64,000 nucleotides of DNA from Spirosoma sordidisoli (GTDB lineage Bacteria; Bacteroidota; Bacteroidia; Cytophagales; Spirosomataceae), in contig NZ_SBLB01000005.1 of assembly GCF_004138325.1 (NCBI RefSeq), positions 186,001-250,000 of the forward strand, given 5' to 3'. The notes beneath the pieces are model-generated. The model had not been told where the DNA came from. It made no database searches and saw only the letters and a list, made by a program, of their open reading frames with translations. Of the stretch, positions 26,205-35,798 are shown one piece after another; the first letter of the stretch is position 1; each line of letters starts with the position of its first letter. Made by a program: the position numbers and the translations under genes.

Positions 26205-26408
26205 TCAGGTAAAGCGAACCCGGGCGAAGCAACGGTTCAGTACGGCGCGATAAACTTTGCCGAATTGGGCATAACACCAGCGTTTGAGCTGTTTTACTTC
26301 ATCTGGAATCAGCATCTGAATGGCCTTCGCCAACTCTTTCTCGAACAGGGCTTTGTCAAAACTCACCTTCTGAAGGATAGTCTTGATGTACTCGAGCATG
26401 GAAAGCAT
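26205..26408 (-). CDS. Small conserved-looking hypothetical protein
   Basis: This 67-residue protein (MLSMLEYIKTILQKVSFDKALFEKEL...) has an amphipathic helical N-terminal half, then IPDEVKQLKRWCYAQFG and a basic tail. The frame has natural residue content, its own terminator immediately downstream and free intergenic space upstream, which supports a real gene. I believe similar short proteins occur in other Cytophagales, but I cannot verify this here. Function unknown. The start could be the first Met (26408) or the Met at residue 4 (26399). A TATTTTTG -7-like element lies at 26528-26521 on the minus strand. Confidence 0.65.
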   Translation of the reverse strand: MLSMLEYIKTILQKVSFDKALFEKELAKAIQMLIPDEVKQLKRWCYAQFGKVYRAVLNRCFARVRFT

Positions 26409-26531
26409 ACGTTTGAACGTTTTCTGGTTAGAGGAGCCGATGAATGAAAAAAGAGGTTTGTAGGTTCTTGGTACGCGTATCTAACTAAAAATGGAACGGC
26501 TTGTTCGCGAATTTGTTGCCCAAAAATAGCT

Positions 26532-27947
26532 ATGTTCTTTGCAATATTCCGCAAATTTCTTGGATTATATTTTTGTTTACAAATAGTGTCGTTTGGGCAA
26601 CAAATTGATAATGGAGCAGTTATAGAATTGGGCCAATCTAATTTTCCGATCGAACGGCCATTTGTCATTACGGTAAATATTCCCAACAGCGACACCCGGC
26701 CGGTACTGGCGTTTCCGGATATTGCGGGCTTTGTAAAAAAAGGAACCTCGGCCAGCGTAACCACGACCGAGGTGGGGGGTAAGTCCGTTACCAATCAGAT
26801 CATTACCCAGAATTACCAGGCCCGTGCGCCCGGCCGCTATCGCCTGCCGCCGTTTGTGATTGTCATAAACGGTACGCCGGTTCGATCGGAGGGGGCGGAA
26901 CTCGTGGTGTCGTCATCGCTCCAGACCCCGCCACCCGCGCCGGTAGTGCCTTCGGGCAACGCGGCTTTCCTCCAGCTCCAGACCAGCAAATCGGCGATCT
27001 ACGCGGGCGAAGGGGTCGGCATGACACTGTCGTTTTTCGTAGCCGATAATTACCCCTACGAACTGAGCTTCACCGCGCTCGACAAGCAGCTCCAGACAAT
27101 CGTCAAGCAGATCAGACCCGTTAACGCCTGGGAAGAGAACTGGAACATAACCGATCTGAAGCCCTCGCCCGTGCTGATAGCCGGAAAAAAATACCGGCAA
27201 TATCAGTTGTACCGGGCCGAGTTTTTCCCGCTGGCCGTTCGGCCGCTGCGGATTCCGGCCGTTACCCTCCAGCTCACCCAGACCCGCCCGGCCACTACCC
27301 AGCCCGAGCCGGTTTCCTTTACCAGCCGACCCGTTACGGTAGCCGTGCGGGCGTTGCCGGTGCATCCGCTGCGGGGGCGCGTGCCGGTTGGTCTGTTTCG
27401 GCTCGAAGAAGAGCTGAGCCGACAGCGGGTTGGACTGGGGCAGAGCGTCCGCTATTCATTTGCCATAGCCGGTGAAGGCAACATAGCCACCCTGCCCAAC
27501 CCGGTAACGACTGGTAACCCGACCGAGCTGGAGGTGTTTCCGCCCGAATCGCGGCACGTCATCAACCGGACCGGCGACCGGATTACGGGCCGAAAATCGT
27601 TCTCGTATTTTCTGGTACCCCACCGAAACGGGTCCGTTGCGCTGGCAAACCGATTTCAATGGATATATTTCGACCCGCAACGGGCCCGTTATGATACCCT
27701 GCGCTCCCGACTGCAGTTGCTGGTGGGCGGGCGGGCGTCGCTGAACACGACGGCCGATGCGGCTGCGGATACCCTCCCGGCTGATCAGCCGACGGATGCC
27801 AGCGGTGGGCGGTCGTTATACGCGGGCATCGATGCATTGGATAGTACAGAGCAACCCATTCAGGTCTCAGCGTTGATCAGGGCCATCGCCAACGTGTTGA
27901 TTGTGCTGATGCTCCTGGGAATGATTTTTGTCTTTTTTAGAAAATGA
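26532..27947 (+). CDS. batD: BatD-like protein
   Basis: This 471-residue protein has an N-terminal signal ([19 protein letters not shown]), several beta-sandwich domains and a C-terminal transmembrane helix (about 447-467) with a short FFRK cytoplasmic tail. [22 protein letters not shown] at the start, [23 protein letters not shown] and [18 protein letters not shown] match the BatD (oxygen tolerance) family, an exported component of Bacteroidota Bat loci. The other bat genes are not adjacent. The stop codon overlaps the aroC start by 4 bp (ATGA), so the two are translationally coupled. Confidence 0.88.
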   Translation: MFFAIFRKFLGLYFCLQIVSFGQQIDNGAVIELGQSNFPIERPFVITVNIPNSDTRPVLAFPDIAGFVKKGTSASVTTTEVGGKSVTNQIITQNYQARAPGRYRLPPFVIVINGTPVRSEGAELVVSSSLQTPPPAPVVPSGNAAFLQLQTSKSAIYAGEGVGMTLSFFVADNYPYELSFTALDKQLQTIVKQIRPVNAWEENWNITDLKPSPVLIAGKKYRQYQLYRAEFFPLAVRPLRIPAVTLQLTQTRPATTQPEPVSFTSRPVTVAVRALPVHPLRGRVPVGLFRLEEELSRQRVGLGQSVRYSFAIAGEGNIATLPNPVTTGNPTELEVFPPESRHVINRTGDRITGRKSFSYFLVPHRNGSVALANRFQWIYFDPQRARYDTLRSRLQLLVGGRASLNTTADAAADTLPADQPTDASGGRSLYAGIDALDSTEQPIQVSALIRAIANVLIVLMLLGMIFVFFRK

Positions 27948-29023
27948 GCAGTACCTACGGAACCCTATTTAAGATTTCTACTTTCGGCGAATCGCACGGA
28001 CCCGCCATCGGCGTCGTTATCGACGGCTGCCCCGCTGGTTTGCCTTTCGACACCGATTTCATTCAGCACGAACTGGACCGGCGCAAACCCGGGCAGTCGC
28101 GCATCACGACCCAACGGCGCGAGGCCGATGAGTTCGAGGTGCTGTCGGGCGTGTTTGACGGACAGACGCAGGGAACGCCCATTGCGCTGATCATTCGCAA
28201 TACCGACCAGCGGAGTAAAGACTACGGGCATATTGCCGAACAGTTCCGGCCGTCGCATGCCGACTACACCTACCAGACCAAATACGGCTCCCGCGATTAT
28301 CGGGGGGGCGGTCGGTCGTCGGCCCGCGAAACGGCCGCCCGTGTAGCCGCCGGTGCGGTAGCCAAGCTGCTGCTCGCTCAGCAGGGCGTGCAGATCCAGG
28401 CGTACGTATCGCAGGTCGGTACGCTGAAACTCGATACGCCCTATCAGGAACTGACGCTGGCGCTGGCCGAAGAGAACGCGGTGCGCTGCCCCGATCCGGC
28501 GGTAGCGGAGCAGATGTTTCAGTACATCGACGAAACCCGGAAGCGGGGCGACTCGATCGGGGGCGTGGTCGACTGTGTGGTAACGGGCGTTCCGGCGGGC
28601 TGGGGCGAGCCGGTCTTCGACAAGCTCCATGCCGAACTGGGAAAAGCCATGCTCAGTATCAACGCCGTGAAAGGCTTTGAATACGGCAGCGGATTTGCCG
28701 GGGCCGCGCTATACGGTTCGCAGCATAACGACGAATTTTATACCGATGCCCAGGGCGCCGTACGGACCCGAACCAACCACTCGGGCGGGGTTCAGGGCGG
28801 AATCAGCAACGGCGAAGATATCTTCTTTAGGACGGCCTTCAAACCCGTTGCCACGATCATGCAGGACCAGGACAGCGTCGATGTACACGGTCAGCCGGTA
28901 ACGGTATCCGGAAAAGGTCGGCATGATCCCTGCGTTGTGCCGCGGGCGGTTCCTATCGTTGAGTCGATGGCCGCGCTGGTACTGGCCGACATGATGCTCC
29001 GCAACAAAGCAGCCCGGGTGTAA
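27944..29023 (+). CDS. aroC: Chorismate synthase
   Basis: This 359-residue enzyme converts EPSP to chorismate, the last step of the shikimate pathway, with reduced FMN. The N-terminal signature [19 protein letters not shown] (residues 5-23), the [14 protein letters not shown] segment, [20 protein letters not shown] and the C-terminal [15 protein letters not shown] are all present. Length is normal. It overlaps batD by 4 bp, an unexpected metabolic partner. It is followed by a convergent small membrane protein gene 18 bp away. Confidence 0.97.
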   Translation: MSSTYGTLFKISTFGESHGPAIGVVIDGCPAGLPFDTDFIQHELDRRKPGQSRITTQRREADEFEVLSGVFDGQTQGTPIALIIRNTDQRSKDYGHIAEQFRPSHADYTYQTKYGSRDYRGGGRSSARETAARVAAGAVAKLLLAQQGVQIQAYVSQVGTLKLDTPYQELTLALAEENAVRCPDPAVAEQMFQYIDETRKRGDSIGGVVDCVVTGVPAGWGEPVFDKLHAELGKAMLSINAVKGFEYGSGFAGAALYGSQHNDEFYTDAQGAVRTRTNHSGGVQGGISNGEDIFFRTAFKPVATIMQDQDSVDVHGQPVTVSGKGRHDPCVVPRAVPIVESMAALVLADMMLRNKAARV

Positions 29024-29041
29024 AAAATCCGGGCGGGCGCG

Positions 29042-29248
29042 TTACTTTCTCCGGGAAAAAACGGCCTGCATCAGCACATAGCCCAGAAAGCCGAACCCGA
29101 TGGCCTGCGCCGTAACGCCGATCGTGAGCAGGAGGCCGGTGGCTTCCCAGCCCGCGCTTTTGCCGTAGGCACCCAGTAACACCAGCAAAATGCCGACCAG
29201 CCAGAAGCCGGCGGCCAGTAGAATGAATTTATTGCGGATCGTGATCAT
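29042..29248 (-). CDS. Small two-helix membrane protein
   Basis: This 68-residue protein (MITIRNKFILLAAGFWLVGILLV...) has two transmembrane helices, about 7-27 and 38-61, and a basic C-terminus (FSRRK), consistent with both ends in the cytoplasm. Not recognised. It lies alone on the minus strand between aroC and apbE. Residue content and the clear hydrophobic pattern support coding. Confidence 0.65.
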   Translation of the reverse strand: MITIRNKFILLAAGFWLVGILLVLLGAYGKSAGWEATGLLLTIGVTAQAIGFGFLGYVLMQAVFSRRK

Positions 29249-29293
29249 GCGGCATCATAATTAGAGGTAAACGTAGCGTCATCCTACGACCTC

Positions 29294-30274
29294 ATGTTAA
29301 AAATAATGGTTTTCCCGGTGCGGTTGTTTGGTTTGCTTGTTCTGTGTCTGGCTAATGTTGCGCTGGCCCAGCCAGTTCGTTCGGAGCGGTTTACGTTTCG
29401 GCGGGGGCTGATGGGTACGCAATTTACGCTTACGGTCTACGCGCCCGACAGCCTGACTGCACAACGCGCCAACGCGGCCGTGAGTGCCCGGATGGATACG
29501 CTCAACCAGGTGATGAGCGATTACCTCGACGGGTCGGAGATCAACCGGCTGTCCGGCACCAGTGGCTCGAACCAATGGGTTACCGTATCGGCTGATCTGT
29601 TTCGGGTGTTGTGGAAAGCCCGGCAGATTGCCCGGCTCTCTGGCGGGCGCTACGATCCTACCATCGGGCCACTGTCGCAGCTCTGGCGACGGGCCGTGCG
29701 GCAACGGGCGCTGCCGAACCGGGCTGAACGCCGGCGGGCGCGCCGGGCGGTGGGATATCGGTATCTGGAGCTGGACAGTGGACGTCGGGCGGTGCGCCTG
29801 ACCCGATCCGGTATGCGACTCGATGTGGGCGGTATTGGGCAGGGGTTTGCCATCGACGAAGCCGCCGGGCTGCTGCGTCGGTTAGGCCTGCCCGCTTTCC
29901 TGCTCGATCTGGGGGGCGACGTGCTGGCGGGTGAGGGGCCGTGGCGGGTTGGATTCGACTCCACAACGATACGGTTGCACCGGGCCGCCATAACCACCTC
30001 CGGCGATCTGTACCGCCACTTCGACTACCACGGTCGGCGCTACTCCCACATCATGAACCCGCGTTCGGGGCTGGGCCTTCGGCAGTCGGTACGGGCTACC
30101 GTGCTGGCCTCCGACGGCTGGCGGGCCGATGCCCTCACGAAAGTATTCAGTGTAGCGGGGCTGCGTCGGAGTCGGCGGCTACTGAAACGGTTTCCCGATG
30201 CCGAGCTGTACCGGATCGATGTAAAGAACGGACGGCAGCGACACTGGCGTTCGGCCGGGTTTCCGGTCAGGTAG
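29294..30274 (+). CDS. apbE: FAD:protein FMN transferase (ApbE family)
   Basis: This 326-residue exported protein has a signal peptide ending LANVALAQ. The ApbE fold is shown by RRGLMGTQFTLTVYA, MDTLNQVMSDYLDGSEINRL, GGRYDPTIGPL, RLDVGGIGQGFAIDEAAGLL and YSHIMNPRSGLGL, with VLASDGWRADALTKVFSV near the C-terminus as the metal-site region. The family flavinylates periplasmic or membrane proteins at Thr using FAD. No substrate gene (Nqr/Rnf subunit) is adjacent. An Arg-rich insert (PNRAERRRARRAVGYRYL) looks slightly unusual. Its stop codon overlaps the convergent histidine-kinase gene by 8 bp. Confidence 0.93.
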   Translation: MLKIMVFPVRLFGLLVLCLANVALAQPVRSERFTFRRGLMGTQFTLTVYAPDSLTAQRANAAVSARMDTLNQVMSDYLDGSEINRLSGTSGSNQWVTVSADLFRVLWKARQIARLSGGRYDPTIGPLSQLWRRAVRQRALPNRAERRRARRAVGYRYLELDSGRRAVRLTRSGMRLDVGGIGQGFAIDEAAGLLRRLGLPAFLLDLGGDVLAGEGPWRVGFDSTTIRLHRAAITTSGDLYRHFDYHGRRYSHIMNPRSGLGLRQSVRATVLASDGWRADALTKVFSVAGLRRSRRLLKRFPDAELYRIDVKNGRQRHWRSAGFPVR

Positions 30275-31631
30275 ATTCTACCGGGTCAAGTTTGGGTATC
30301 GAATTTGATCGATTGGCAGACTTTTTGCTTTTATCCAGCATAAAGGAAATCGTTATGGTTGAGCCTTTTCCGGGTTCACTCTGAATGTGAAGGGTTCCTT
30401 GGTTGAGCCGCATGAATTCCCGACAGATTTGCAGGCCCAGCCCGGTTCCCCGTTCGCCCGATGTACCGCGGTTCTGAACGGCTGACTCGCGGGATTCCGT
30501 CTGGTTCGCGACGGGCATGCCGATGCCTGAATCCTGAACCGTCAGCCGGGCCTGTCCTTTATCGGACGAGGTTGATAGGCGAATAGTACCGCCCTGGGGG
30601 GTGAACTTAATGGCGTTATGAATCAGGTTCCGAACAACGATAGACAGCTGATGTTCGTCAACGGCAGCAGGAGCCGTATCGAGGTGGGTGGTTACCGTAA
30701 GTTGCTTACGCTGAATATCCGATACATATAATAACAATATGGGTTCCGCTATTTTCGACAGATCGAGCGAAATGGGGTTGGGCTTGATCCGTTCACGCTG
30801 TAGCATGGCCCAGTGGAGCAGATTATCGAGGGTAAGGTAAACACCATCGACGGATTGAGCCAGCTGATCGATACGTTGCTCAAACTGACCGGCCGAAGTA
30901 TAGCCTGCTTTTACGGCCATGAGCTGCGTTTTCAATCCCGCTACCGGACTTCGCAAGTCATGACCGATGATAGCGAACAGGTTGTCTTTCATCGTATTCA
31001 ACTCGCTGAGCGCCTGATTCTGGACCGCTATGGTTCGCTGAATCTGCATGGCCGTTTTTTTGACAGTATAGCTAACATAAGTAAGCGCTATAAATGTGGC
31101 CATACCGGTAATAAGCTGGCCCATTTCAAAGTGGAGATGTAGCTGTTGAAATGTAATTATCCTGGCCGTTAAATAACTGATAGCCAGTAAGGTGCACAGT
31201 GCGAGTGACGCTCTGCTATTGATCAGTATGATAGAGAAGATACCGATCATGATAAAGAGCAACTCAACGTGTACGTCGGCCTTATCCAGAAGCCGGACAT
31301 AGATACCCCAGATGGTAGTAGCGTACATAGCGATGAGCAGGTACCAGGAAGCCAGCTGTACCTTGTGTTTGTAGGCCAGCCAGAGCGTAGGCACCAGAAA
31401 GGCAGGAACAGCAATCAGGTTGTACTGAGCCCGATCATACTGACCGTTTGCCATACTGACCGATACGATCAGTACGAGCAGTACCATGCCGTACCAGCCG
31501 ATATGCAGCAGGGTTATCAGCCGGAGCTGGTCGACAGGAGATAAAGATGAAAAATTGCCGTTCAGCAGCATCCGTCGAGGAAGTCTGAATGGCCAGGGCA
31601 TTGCCTGATTGAGTTGGTTTTGCATGTACAA
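30267..31631 (-). CDS. Membrane sensor histidine kinase
   Basis: This 454-residue protein has about six transmembrane helices (roughly 40-190), a short coiled linker, and the HisKA domain with FAIIGHDLRSP (phospho-acceptor His224). The HATPase domain has the N box HNAIKFTPQGG, DSGIGMP and GERGTGLGLQICREF. There is no large periplasmic sensor, so it may sense membrane state or a membrane partner. The kinase core closely resembles that of the neighbouring TPR kinase (the same DNLFAI.GHDLRSP and GLGLQICRE stretches), implying duplication. It is convergent with apbE. Confidence 0.92.
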   Translation of the reverse strand: MYMQNQLNQAMPWPFRLPRRMLLNGNFSSLSPVDQLRLITLLHIGWYGMVLLVLIVSVSMANGQYDRAQYNLIAVPAFLVPTLWLAYKHKVQLASWYLLIAMYATTIWGIYVRLLDKADVHVELLFIMIGIFSIILINSRASLALCTLLAISYLTARIITFQQLHLHFEMGQLITGMATFIALTYVSYTVKKTAMQIQRTIAVQNQALSELNTMKDNLFAIIGHDLRSPVAGLKTQLMAVKAGYTSAGQFEQRIDQLAQSVDGVYLTLDNLLHWAMLQRERIKPNPISLDLSKIAEPILLLYVSDIQRKQLTVTTHLDTAPAAVDEHQLSIVVRNLIHNAIKFTPQGGTIRLSTSSDKGQARLTVQDSGIGMPVANQTESRESAVQNRGTSGERGTGLGLQICREFMRLNQGTLHIQSEPGKGSTITISFMLDKSKKSANRSNSIPKLDPVEST

Positions 31632-32041
31632 AGAGTAACGTAAACGCCTTTCCCGACAGGGGGGTGTTGTTTAAGGTATAGTAGACGTTACCAGTGCCAT
31701 TACGTAACTCATCTGAAACGGATTGGCCGGTATATACGCAAAAAGGCAGCCGCCCCCTGTCTCGAACAGCGGTCGGCATCCAGCTTGGGTAAAGGGCGTT
31801 TAAACGTTCAGCCAGCGCCATACCAGCCTTTCGCATAGCTGATTTTTCTAGTTCGCAATTTTTGTCGGCTCTGCTGTTTTTTTTGTGCTGCTCATTTTTG
31901 TCACGGCTGTTTTTTGTCATGCTGACCGGTGCGGCAGGAAGCATCCCGAATATTCACCCGTGAGATGTTTCCTGGATCAGCATGATAAAACCAGTACGAT
32001 GAAAAGGCGGATTCGTTTATATGGCCAAACGTATAGGCTGA
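31632..32041. other. Intergenic region between two histidine kinase genes
   Basis: No gene is supported in this 410-bp stretch; short frames here overlap neighbours or lack any plausible feature. It should contain the promoter of the downstream kinase gene (start 31631), but no clear TAnnTTTG element was found. T-rich tracts occur around 31845-31920. Confidence 0.5.
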
Positions 32042-34114
32042 CTACTGTAAAAAAGCAGATACTGTCGAAGTTGTCTGCTGACGCTCCCCAAACTCGACCG
32101 TTACCGTTGTGCCATGGCCGGGTTGGCTTTCGATATGCAGTTGCCCCTGGTTCAGCTGAACCAGCTCCCGGCAGATTTGTAGCCCCAGACCCGTGCCGCG
32201 CTCACCCGCCGTACCTCGCCTGTTGAGGTTCTGATCGGTCGGATTGAGCTGGTGACTGATTTCCATACCAACCCCTGAGTCTTTGATGATTAGTTTGGAG
32301 CGGTTGCTCTGGTATTGGGTAATAATATGGATAGACCCCCCTACGGGCGTGAACTTGATGGCGTTTTGAAGAATATTGCGTCCTACAATATGCAGCTGAT
32401 GCTCATCAGCCCAAACCGGCGTTGCACTGTAGGCTGTTTGAAGGGTCAGGCGCTTGGCCATAATATCGGCGTCGTACAGCTGAACGACAGATTCTATGGT
32501 TTCGGCCAGGTCAACCTGTGTCAGAAAAGAGCGCATGCCTTTTCGCTGGAGCAGTGAGAAATGAAGCAGATTATCGAGCGTAGTATATACGCTGTCTACT
32601 TTCTGGCGCAACCCATCGATGCGTGATCTGAACTCTTTGGGAGAAATGAACCCTTCCTTGATACCGTTGAGCTGAGTTTTCAGGTTGGCGATAGGGCTGC
32701 GCAAGTCGTGACCGAGAATAGCGAACAGATTGTCTTTAATGGAATTGACTTCTTCCAGCTGCCGGGCTTTATCCTCAATGTCGGCTTTCTGGGCTGCGAG
32801 CAGCCGGGCAACGTTTTTCTCATGGAGGAAAACAATGAGCAACCCGCCCGCCAGCGTCAGCAAAAAGATTGTCAGCAGTATCAGCAGCGTCTGACGTTCC
32901 TGATGGGCCAATAAATCAGCCTGTTTACGGGCCAGCGAAACCTGGCGTAGAGAAGCGTCTTTTTGTAAAAGCTGAATGGTTTGTTCGTGCTGAGTTACCT
33001 GATATCTGGTTTCTACCCGGGCAATGGCTTCGGCTTTCTGAACGGTAAACAGACTGTCGTTGATAGTGTTTAGCTGACGCAGGTGAGTCACTGCGCTGGC
33101 ATACATATGCTGGTCTTCTTCCAACAGGGCCAGCGTTTCTAAAGTCGACTGTATTTGTTTGAGGTGCCCTTTCTTCAAGGCAATCCGGTGAGCTTTACGG
33201 GCGTGAGCCAGGGCTGTACTCAGCTGGCCAAGCTGCCGATAGGCCAGTGCGTAGGTTTCGTAGGGTTCAGAAGCATCAGGGTTTGTGAGATTCTCACGGA
33301 GTGCTTTGTCGATATGGCGAATAGCCTCTCCGGATCGACGCTGTTTTACTAGATTCTTACCAAGCCGAATAGCTATTTCAGAAGTCTGAATGAAGTCACC
33401 CAGGGAAACTGTGTGGGCAAACGAGCGTTCGATATACGGGTACGCTTCAGCATACTGCCCGGTCTGTTCATAAATATCGGCAATGGTTAGCCCGGCCATG
33501 ATGAGTTGGGCCTGCCGCCTGGGGTTTCGGGAATCAATCTGGCTAGCCAATTGATAAAATGAGTGGGCATACGTCAGGGCCATTTCTTTGTTCCTGGTGT
33601 CGAGATAAGCCGAGGTAAGCACATTGCTGGCATAGCACATCTGCACCGTGTCCTTGAGTTGCGTGGCCAGGCGTAGGGTTGCCGTTGCGGCTTCTATCGT
33701 TTTCTCATACATCCCCTGATCGCCATAGATGCAGGACAGCCGGTACAGTAACTTGATTCTCAGGCTGTCGGGTTTGTTTTTTTCGGATAAGCGCAGGCCC
33801 GTTTGTAAAGCTGACTGTGCTTCTGGATAGTTGGCTTTGCGTTTGTAGTAATAACCCAGATGCAGATACAGCGCGCTTTCCTGAAGGGATAACCCATGTT
33901 TGTGGGCCAGGCTGATGCCTTTCATTGCCATATAGTAAGCGCTGTCGGGCGTTACATGTTTAGAGTAAAGCTGAGCCAGTTCTATATAGAGTCGTATGCG
34001 TGCTGTATCATGCTGTGCTTTCGTCAGCTGATGGCGTAGTTGAGCAAGTCGGGACGACTGAGCCTGAGCTGTCTGAAGTACGAGCAGAGTGATGCCCGCA
34101 AGTAACATTTTCAT
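32042..34114 (-). CDS. TPR-containing sensor histidine kinase
   Basis: This 690-residue protein has a signal peptide (MKMLLAGITLLVLQTAQAQ), periplasmic tetratricopeptide repeats (about 38-350), a coiled coil, a transmembrane helix at about 408-430, HisKA with FAILGHDLRSP (His469), and HATPase motifs QNAIKFTPVGG, DSGVGME and GERGTGLGLQICRE. The architecture is typical of Bacteroidota kinases paired with LytTR regulators. It begins 35 bp after the LytTR gene's stop codon on the same strand, so the two probably form a two-component pair. The signal bound by the TPR region is unknown. Confidence 0.94.
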   Translation of the reverse strand: MKMLLAGITLLVLQTAQAQSSRLAQLRHQLTKAQHDTARIRLYIELAQLYSKHVTPDSAYYMAMKGISLAHKHGLSLQESALYLHLGYYYKRKANYPEAQSALQTGLRLSEKNKPDSLRIKLLYRLSCIYGDQGMYEKTIEAATATLRLATQLKDTVQMCYASNVLTSAYLDTRNKEMALTYAHSFYQLASQIDSRNPRRQAQLIMAGLTIADIYEQTGQYAEAYPYIERSFAHTVSLGDFIQTSEIAIRLGKNLVKQRRSGEAIRHIDKALRENLTNPDASEPYETYALAYRQLGQLSTALAHARKAHRIALKKGHLKQIQSTLETLALLEEDQHMYASAVTHLRQLNTINDSLFTVQKAEAIARVETRYQVTQHEQTIQLLQKDASLRQVSLARKQADLLAHQERQTLLILLTIFLLTLAGGLLIVFLHEKNVARLLAAQKADIEDKARQLEEVNSIKDNLFAILGHDLRSPIANLKTQLNGIKEGFISPKEFRSRIDGLRQKVDSVYTTLDNLLHFSLLQRKGMRSFLTQVDLAETIESVVQLYDADIMAKRLTLQTAYSATPVWADEHQLHIVGRNILQNAIKFTPVGGSIHIITQYQSNRSKLIIKDSGVGMEISHQLNPTDQNLNRRGTAGERGTGLGLQICRELVQLNQGQLHIESQPGHGTTVTVEFGERQQTTSTVSAFLQ

Positions 34115-34149
34115 GGTAGGGGAGAGGAGAGGTTATCTGTCGGGTCAGA

Positions 34150-34887
34150 TCAGCTGATAGGAGCTGTAATGCCTGCCTGCTGCATGAACTGAAGTACGGC
34201 TGGCCGATAGGTGATACCGATCGGGATCTTGTACGACAATACATGCAACCGGTTTGTTTCCAGATTGCTTAGGTGCAACGAATTGATAATAAACGACTTA
34301 TGGACGCGCAGGAATCGGTTGCGGGGTAATTCGTTCTGGAGTGTAGCCAGCCGCTGGTTGATAGCTACTGAACCCGTCAGGGTATGGACCTTGGTGTAGG
34401 CCCCATAGGCTTCTGCATAGACGATATCGTCGAGCACGAATCGGTTCAGTTTCCGGCCCGACTTAAAATAGATGTACTTGTCTTCGCGGGCGGCTGGCGC
34501 CTTGCTGGCTGGCTGGCTCTCGGCCGGCTGCAGCTGATTACCGAGCGCCCGGCGAACAGCACGCAGGAAGCGGGGATAGCTATAAGGCTTGGTAAGAAAA
34601 TCCGCCACTGCATCGATATCAAAACACGCCACGGCTGGCTGGGTATGCGCGGTTGTCATCACAACCTGAGGAGGTTGCGGCAGGCAAGCCAGCAAATCGA
34701 GACCGTTCATATCCGGCAGGTCGTAATCCAGTAAAACGAGGTTGATCGGGATGGTATTGAGCAGCGAGAAAGCCTCCCTGGCCGTGCGGCAAATCAGGGG
34801 TGCATCGAAGAGCGTTGTTTTTGCCAGATACGTAGTGAGTTGATCAGAAAACGACGGATCGTCTTCAACGATTAGGCAGGAAAACAT
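34150..34887 (-). CDS. LytTR-family response regulator
   Basis: This 245-residue protein has an N-terminal receiver with the acidic pair Glu8-Asp9-Asp10, phospho-acceptor Asp54 in VLLDYDLPDMNG, the Thr in VVMTTAHTQ and the Lys in FLTKPYSYPRFL. After a Gln/Ala/Pro-rich linker comes a LytTR DNA-binding domain (about 142-240) with DIVYAEAYGAYTKVHT and RFLRVHKSFIINS. It is first in an operon with the TPR histidine kinase. It is divergent from the giant repeat-protein gene at 35799, across a 0.9-kb non-coding region, making that locus a possible target (inference). Confidence 0.94.
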   Translation of the reverse strand: MFSCLIVEDDPSFSDQLTTYLAKTTLFDAPLICRTAREAFSLLNTIPINLVLLDYDLPDMNGLDLLACLPQPPQVVMTTAHTQPAVACFDIDAVADFLTKPYSYPRFLRAVRRALGNQLQPAESQPASKAPAAREDKYIYFKSGRKLNRFVLDDIVYAEAYGAYTKVHTLTGSVAINQRLATLQNELPRNRFLRVHKSFIINSLHLSNLETNRLHVLSYKIPIGITYRPAVLQFMQQAGITAPIS

Positions 34888-35798
34888 ACATGAGTCAAGT
34901 TACGGGTACAACACATTGTGCTTATACCTGACAGGCATAAGCAAAAATCATGGCATATAATCAAAAAACTGGGTAAAAATACTCAAATACATATCACAAA
35001 CTTTTAGGTACGTATATAAAAAAGCTGATTTCGTGTAAAAAAGGCCTAAAGTCAGCGTATGTCATTATTCGGTAGAATTAAGTCACTACAGTATGGCTCA
35101 CTCGAATCAGGAAAATGGGCATTCATGATATAAAAAGATCATTCAGATAGAAAATCTGCACACACGTATGATTTGAGCGTTCGTTGGTCCCGGTTGGCAA
35201 TAGTTTGGCTTATCCTGAGTATGCGAGGGGTCGGTGAGTTGCATGACTCACCGACCCCTGTTTATCAACATCATTTTACATACGTATCGATTTGCCAGAT
35301 GCAGCAGCGCATACTGTAGGCGACCCCAGGAATGTTCATCTGTTCCGCGATTGGGAGCCGGGAGTGTTGCCGGCTGTTGATGGCTTCTTTTAAACCAGTG
35401 TCCCCGCATAAAAAGGACCGCTGGTTTACAAAGACTCGGTGACGTACAGAAGGAACAGCAAACAAACGCAGACAGGGAGGAGTGCATGACCAGATTTACC
35501 GTCGCTCGATACACTAAGGAAGAAGCCGCAGCTCGGGTTTTCAGAACCTGGTTATATGTAGTCGGCTTCTTATATGCAGCCATTACGGGTCTGCTGCCTG
35601 CTCTTGTTGATGGGGCTGATCTGGCTGAAGCCCGTACCGATTTTTATCGATGGGACAGCTTCTATGCTGTTAGTCCTAAGCCAGGTTATTACGCGCCGGA
35701 CCATCCCCCACAGCTTCATCGCCAGACTGCATGTCGCTACATGCATGCCTATATATAAAGTCGAACTACCTACCACATTCATTTAGACCGTAACAGGA
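34888..35798. other. Long non-coding region between the LytTR operon and the giant-protein cluster
   Basis: This 911-bp region is A/T-rich at its left end (34910-35060) and holds a strong 14-bp hairpin at 35226-35259. Open frames at 35248-35583 (minus) and 35486-35758 (plus) overlap each other on opposite strands and have no recognisable feature, so I do not call them. It probably holds divergent promoters and perhaps a small RNA. Confidence 0.5.
35226..35259. terminator. Orphan terminator-like hairpin
   Basis: Perfect 14-bp arms (aggggtcggtgagt and actcaccgacccct) with a 6-nt loop, followed on the plus strand by gtttatc. No plus-strand gene ends nearby upstream, so it may end an unannotated small RNA or insulate the cluster. 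Confidence 0.5.

Noticed and set aside
35248..35758. Two opposite-strand open frames (35248-35583 minus, 35486-35758 plus) in the long intergenic region
   Set aside because: They overlap each other, have Cys/His/Ser-rich random-looking composition, no domain, and one runs into the orphan hairpin region.
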